The notes under the pieces: model-generated | Database searches by the model: none | The model's input: the letters and a program-made list of their open reading frames with translations, nothing else | What the model was told of the DNA's origin: nothing | Assembly: GCF_000829825.1 (NCBI RefSeq) | Contig: NZ_JXSL01000028.1 | Location: 124,001-188,000 of the forward strand | Source: Paramagnetospirillum magnetotacticum MS-1 | GTDB taxonomy: Bacteria; Pseudomonadota; Alphaproteobacteria; Rhodospirillales; Magnetospirillaceae | Direction of reading: 5' to 3' | Length of the DNA stretch: 64,000 nucleotides | Shown: piece by piece, positions 60,600-64,000 of the stretch | Layout of the letters: the number at the start of each line of letters is the position of its first letter | Position numbering within the stretch: position 1 is the stretch's first letter | Position numbers and translations under genes: made by a program

Positions 60600-62786
60600 A
60601 TGTCCGCAGACCTTCAGTTCATTTTTCGCCAAGGCGTCGGCGCCCTGCAGCAAGGTCAATGGGACGAGGCGGCGCGGCAATTCCGCACTCTGACCACCAG
60701 AACGCCCAATGCCCCGGAGCCCCTTTATTACCTGGGCGTCGCCCTGTTGTCGGGGGGCAAGCCGGACGAGGCGGCCGAGGCGCTGACCCGCCTGATCCGC
60801 AAGCATGGGGACAATCCCATGGCGCTTAACGCGCTGGGTTCGGCCCAGGCGGCCAGCGGCAGATCCGGTCCGGCTGAAAAGAGCTTCAAGCGGGCCCTCG
60901 CCCTCGCCCCCGATCTCAGTGACGCGGCGGAAAATCTCGCCCGCGTGCTGATTGAAACCCGGAGGGCCGGAGAAGCCCTGGCACCGCTCCACGCCGTCCT
61001 GGCGCGCGAACCCGGACGCTTCATCAGCCGCCACCTTCTGGGCCGCGCGCTCCGCGACAGCGGCGACATGGAGGGCGCCCTTGCGGCCTTCAAGGCCGTG
61101 CTGGACGCGCAGCCCAATTTCACGGCGGCCATCAACGATCTCGGCCTGCTTCACTACGCTTGCGGTAAGGGGGCCGAGGCCCTGGAATGCTTCGAGCGGC
61201 TGTTGAAGCTCAACCCGGATGATCATGTGGCGGCCAACAACCGCGCCCTGACGCTTCGGGTCCTCAACCGGCCCGAAGAGGCCGAGGAGCAATACCGCGC
61301 CATCCTGAAGCGCCATCCCGACGCGCCCGAGGTCAATCTCAATCTCGGCAAATTGATTGCCCGCACGGGCCGCGCCCAGGATGCGGCTCCCTTCCTCGCA
61401 AAGGGCGACTGCATCGAGGCCCGCTGGTGGGATGCCCTGGTGCTTCCCAACCAGTACGAGACTGAGGAGCAGGTGACCAGCTGGCGCCAGCGCTTTACCG
61501 AGAAGCTGGACGCCGTGGCCGCGGAAATCCATGCCTTGCCGCCCCTCCAATTACCCGCTCAGGCCGGTATCTTGGAGTTGGACGTCTTCTTCCTGGCCTA
61601 TCAGGCGAAAGACGACCGCGTTCCAATGACGGTGCTGCGCGGCGCCCAGGCCAAGGTGGCCCAGGCCTGCCACGGCTTTGGCACCCCCGTCCCCCCCCGC
61701 CCCGCTCGGCCGCGGATAAGTGTGGGTTTCGTTTCGCAAAGCTTCTCCTTCCATGTGGTGTGCCGCCTGTCGGCCGGTTGGATTCTCGGCCTGGATCGAG
61801 ACCAGTTCGAGGTCTTCGTCTTCCATACCGGTGCGAAATGGGACCAAGCCACCGAGGCGCTTGCCGCCGGGGTTGAGCATTTCGTGGACGCCCACGCCCC
61901 CGTCTCCGAAATCATCCGCATGATCTCAGAGGCGGAGCTTGACGTTGTGATCTATCCGGATATCGGATTGCACCCACTCGTCGACCGGTTAGCTTTGCTG
62001 CGGCTGGCACCGGTTCAATGTGCAACCCATGCCCATCCGGTCCCGACCGGCATGCCGACCATGGACTATTTCCTGAGCGGCGAGCTGATGGAGCCGGAAA
62101 ACTCGGAAGGGCACTATACCGAAAAGCTGGTTTTCCTGCCCCGAACCGGATTTACCCTGGACAGCCCCAAGGTGGACGAGGCCAGCCCTCCCGCGCCGGA
62201 GCCAGAACGCCAGGGACCACGCCTGTTCTGCGCACAGAGCATTTACAAAATGCTGCCCCGGAGGGACCATATTTTTCCCCGAATCGTCAAAGCGGTCGGT
62301 CCCTGCACCATCGACTTCATCGACCGTTTCGGGACCTATACGGATATCTTTCGCAAACGGATGGAACGGGCCTTCGCCGAGCATGGCTTGAATGCGGACC
62401 AGCATATCCGCGTTCTCCCTGGCGTCACATCGGCGGAATTCCTTGGCCTCGTGAAGGCTGCCGATGTGTCTTTGGATACGTTGGACTGGTCGGGGGGCTA
62501 TACCACCATGGAGGCCCTGGCCTGCGGTACGCCGGTCGTTGCCGGAAACGGACAATTCCTGCGCGGCAATTTCTCCGCTGGCATCCTGCGATGCGCCGGC
62601 CTTGGTGAACTGGTCGCCAAGGACGAGGACGCCTATGTGGATCTGGCGGCGCGGCTTGCGACGGATGCCGATTACCGGGAGATCATCTCGAAAAAGATGG
62701 CTGAGAATCGGAGCCGAGTCTTCAACGATCCCGGCCCCGTCCAGGGCCTGGCCGACTTCTTGAAATCCGTGACCGGGCGCGCCTAA
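60600..62786 (+). CDS. TPR-domain O-GlcNAc-transferase-like (SPINDLY) glycosyltransferase
   Basis: 728 residues. The first 290 are TPR repeats with textbook spacing (EPLYYLGVALLSGGKPDEAA; INDLGLLHYACGKGAEALEC). The C-terminal 400 are a GT41-type domain, with ISVGFVSQSFSFHVVCRLSA in the first Rossmann half and DVSLDTLDWSGGYTTMEALA followed by CGTPVVAGNGQFLRGNFSAG in the sugar-nucleotide site. In bacteria such proteins glycosylate proteins or surface structures; the target is unknown. The 3' end overlaps the stop of the convergent SDR gene by 4 bp. Confidence 0.88.
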   Translation: MSADLQFIFRQGVGALQQGQWDEAARQFRTLTTRTPNAPEPLYYLGVALLSGGKPDEAAEALTRLIRKHGDNPMALNALGSAQAASGRSGPAEKSFKRALALAPDLSDAAENLARVLIETRRAGEALAPLHAVLAREPGRFISRHLLGRALRDSGDMEGALAAFKAVLDAQPNFTAAINDLGLLHYACGKGAEALECFERLLKLNPDDHVAANNRALTLRVLNRPEEAEEQYRAILKRHPDAPEVNLNLGKLIARTGRAQDAAPFLAKGDCIEARWWDALVLPNQYETEEQVTSWRQRFTEKLDAVAAEIHALPPLQLPAQAGILELDVFFLAYQAKDDRVPMTVLRGAQAKVAQACHGFGTPVPPRPARPRISVGFVSQSFSFHVVCRLSAGWILGLDRDQFEVFVFHTGAKWDQATEALAAGVEHFVDAHAPVSEIIRMISEAELDVVIYPDIGLHPLVDRLALLRLAPVQCATHAHPVPTGMPTMDYFLSGELMEPENSEGHYTEKLVFLPRTGFTLDSPKVDEASPPAPEPERQGPRLFCAQSIYKMLPRRDHIFPRIVKAVGPCTIDFIDRFGTYTDIFRKRMERAFAEHGLNADQHIRVLPGVTSAEFLGLVKAADVSLDTLDWSGGYTTMEALACGTPVVAGNGQFLRGNFSAGILRCAGLGELVAKDEDAYVDLAARLATDADYREIISKKMAENRSRVFNDPGPVQGLADFLKSVTGRA

Positions 62787-63562
62787 AGCGTCCCCGGAAA
62801 GGCACCCCCATCGATCACCAGATTCTGGCCGGTGATATAGCCTGCCTGGGCGGCGCAGAGATAGACGCAGGCATCGCCGAATTCGGCCGGATCGCCAAAG
62901 CGTCCGGCGGGATTGGCGGCGCGGCGCCGCTCCATGGCTTCGTCCAGGGTCACGCCCTGGGCCTTGGCCTGGCCCGTCATGGTGGTGCGCAGCCGGTCCG
63001 TGTCGAAGGGACCGGGCAGCAGGTTGTTGATGGTGACGTTATGGCGTGCGATCTGGCGCGCCAATCCGGCCACGAATCCGGTCAGTCCGGCCCGCGCCCC
63101 GTTGGACAGGCCGAGTACGTCGATGGGCGCCTTGACCGCCGCCGAGGTGATGTTGACGATACGCCCGAATTTCCGGGCGATCATGGCATCCACCGTGGCC
63201 TTGATCAGTTCGATGGGGCTCAGCATGTTGGCGTCCAGCGCCTTGATCCAGGCGGCGCGGTCCCAGTCGCGGAAGTCGCCGGGCGGCGGGCCTCCCGCAT
63301 TGGTCACTAAGATATCGGGGTCGGGCAGGATGGTGAGCAGAACGCTCCGCCCCTCCGGCGTGGTCACATCCACCGGAACGGTCTTGATGGCGGCACCGGT
63401 GGCGGCCCTGATCTCCTTGGCGGCCAGTTCCAGCACATCCGGACGGCGCGCCGCCATGACCACGTTGACACCCTCGCGGGCCAGAGACTCGGCACAGGCG
63501 CGGCCCAAGCCCCGGGAGGCGCCGCAGACGATGGCGCTACGGCCCTTCAGTCCCAGATCCAT
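62783..63562 (-). CDS. SDR-fold oxidoreductase lacking the YxxxK motif
   Basis: 259 residues. NAD(P)-binding GASRGLGRA (14-22), NAGG at 88-91 and Ser140 (NITSAAVK) are normal for short-chain dehydrogenases. At the place of Tyr-x-x-x-Lys the sequence is SNGAR (153-157), so the usual proton donor and Lys are missing. The C-terminal GRFGDPAEFGDACVYLCAAQ and ITGQNLVIDGGAF are intact. I recall a subgroup with this substitution, but no reaction. ATG 63562 has GGAGGGAG upstream; the gene start overlaps the end of hdaA by 26 bp. Confidence 0.88.
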   Translation of the reverse strand: MDLGLKGRSAIVCGASRGLGRACAESLAREGVNVVMAARRPDVLELAAKEIRAATGAAIKTVPVDVTTPEGRSVLLTILPDPDILVTNAGGPPPGDFRDWDRAAWIKALDANMLSPIELIKATVDAMIARKFGRIVNITSAAVKAPIDVLGLSNGARAGLTGFVAGLARQIARHNVTINNLLPGPFDTDRLRTTMTGQAKAQGVTLDEAMERRRAANPAGRFGDPAEFGDACVYLCAAQAGYITGQNLVIDGGAFPGTL

Positions 63563-64000
63563 GATCTTCTCCCTCCAGAATGCGCCGGGCCAGGGGCACG
63601 GTGACGGCGCGGCGCCCAGCCCAAGCGGCGCGGTCCAGGCGGTCCACCAGACTGGCGGCCGCGGCAAAGCTGCGCTCCATGCGGCCCACCAGGAAGTGAA
63701 CCACATCCTCGCCGATCCGTAACTGGCGATCATCGAACAGCTTGACCAGAAGAGCGGCCAGCAGGGCATCGTCGGGAGCCAGGATGGAGGCCACCGGCAT
63801 GGCCAGCAGCCGCGACCGCAGATCAGGCAGCCTCACCGCCCAGTGGGCGGGAGCCGAACGGGCGGTCAAAAGCAGGAACCGGCCCAGTTCGCGGCTTTGG
63901 TTGATCAGGTGGAACAGCGCCACTTCGTCGAGAGACGCCCGGTCGCAATCCTCGACCACCAGGACCGGCACCGATTCCAGCAAAGGCCGCGACGAGTCCT
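63537..64000 (-). CDS. hdaA: HdaA-type DnaA-related replication regulator, partial (N-terminus beyond window)
   Basis: About 154 residues visible; the frame runs off the window edge. It is the C-terminal part of a DnaA-like AAA+ domain: Walker B-like VLVVEDCDR, sensor-1 region LLLTARSAPAHW, LPDLRSRLLAMPVASILAPD and the sensor-2 helix VGRMERSFAAAASLVDRLDR. It ends without the DnaA DNA-binding domain IV, which marks the Hda/HdaA class that promotes hydrolysis of DnaA-ATP after initiation. Overlaps the SDR start. Confidence 0.85.
   Translation of the reverse strand, partial: DSSRPLLESVPVLVVEDCDRASLDEVALFHLINQSRELGRFLLLTARSAPAHWAVRLPDLRSRLLAMPVASILAPDDALLAALLVKLFDDRQLRIGEDVVHFLVGRMERSFAAAASLVDRLDRAAWAGRRAVTVPLARRILEGEDHGSGTEGP

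Noticed and set aside
1-64000. CRISPR arrays, tRNA genes, prophage or insertion sequences
   Set aside because: No regular direct-repeat array, cloverleaf-like gene, integrase or transposase was seen; the repeats found are small intergenic palindromes.

Overview
The window is a gene-dense, GC-rich bacterial chromosome segment, about 57 protein-coding genes in 64 kb. No rRNA, tRNA, CRISPR, phage or intact insertion sequence was recognised. Gene content points to a free-living, motile alphaproteobacterium of the Rhodospirillales, most likely Magnetospirillum or a close relative. The pointers are an EipB/DUF1849 envelope protein, an HdaA-type DnaA paralogue, two large chemoreceptors (one with a zinc-binding CZB tail), several c-di-GMP and receiver proteins, and ppk-ppx. 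This assignment is inference from gene families; no 16S gene is present and no magnetosome gene was seen.

Layout. 1-2658 (minus): proton-translocating transhydrogenase pntA-pntB, with pntB cut by the window edge. 2.8-10.8 kb: DUF3108 protein, Cache/CZB chemoreceptor, a Tat-exported fumarylacetoacetase-like protein behind an unusual 46-bp inverted repeat, oligoendopeptidase F, acyl-CoA ligase. 10.9-15.9 kb: a pseudo-receiver protein, a receiver-GGDEF protein, a TPR protein, EipB, and a tandem pair of small related proteins behind a near-consensus sigma-54 promoter. 15.9-23.4 kb: TetR regulator with its operator, an MFS-PlsC-AMP-ligase fusion, TPR-methyltransferase, ion-transporter-superfamily permease and ROK kinase in overlapping order. 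23.4-28.5 kb: Crp/Fnr regulator, SodC, a small receiver followed by a receiver-PAS-PAS-GGDEF-EAL protein with a degenerate EAL domain, and a ribbon-helix-helix-like protein with a Lys/Ala/Pro tail. 28.6-33.0 kb: substrate-binding protein, Cys-rich four-helix copper-type protein, small unknown, MFS carrier, D-lactate-dehydrogenase-like flavoprotein.

33.0-38.1 kb (minus) is a complete arsenic operon, arsR-arsC-arsC-acr3-arsC-arsD-arsA, with three arsenate reductases of two unrelated folds and a recognisable promoter/operator. 38.2-45.1 kb: small unknowns, DUF2189 membrane protein, zinc-ribbon membrane protein, MarR regulator, and an atypical thiolase plus FadB/FadJ beta-oxidation pair ending in a strong terminator. 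45.2-50.7 kb: OmpA-like protein, chemoreceptor with a C-terminal sensor-like domain, and the 5-oxoprolinase set pxpB-pxpC-pxpA. 50.7-51.3 kb is the only long non-coding stretch: a 454-bp block bounded by inverted 44-bp hairpin repeats with a 38-bp periodic motif inside. 51.3-64 kb: aspS, a second receiver protein with the GPDRR tail, RNase D, YkgJ-type and DUF188 proteins, ppx and ppk, SixA, a TPR/OGT glycosyltransferase, an SDR without the YxxxK motif, and hdaA (cut by the edge).

Themes: energy and redox balance (transhydrogenase, lactate dehydrogenase-like, beta-oxidation), metal(loid) handling (ars, SodC, Cys-rich bundle), chemotaxis and c-di-GMP signalling, and polyphosphate metabolism. 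The parts least explained by known biology are the sigma-54-driven small-protein pair, the two TGGTCnGACCA palindromes (one able to hide a ribosome-binding site), the pseudo-receiver/GPDRR family, and the 454-bp repeat block.
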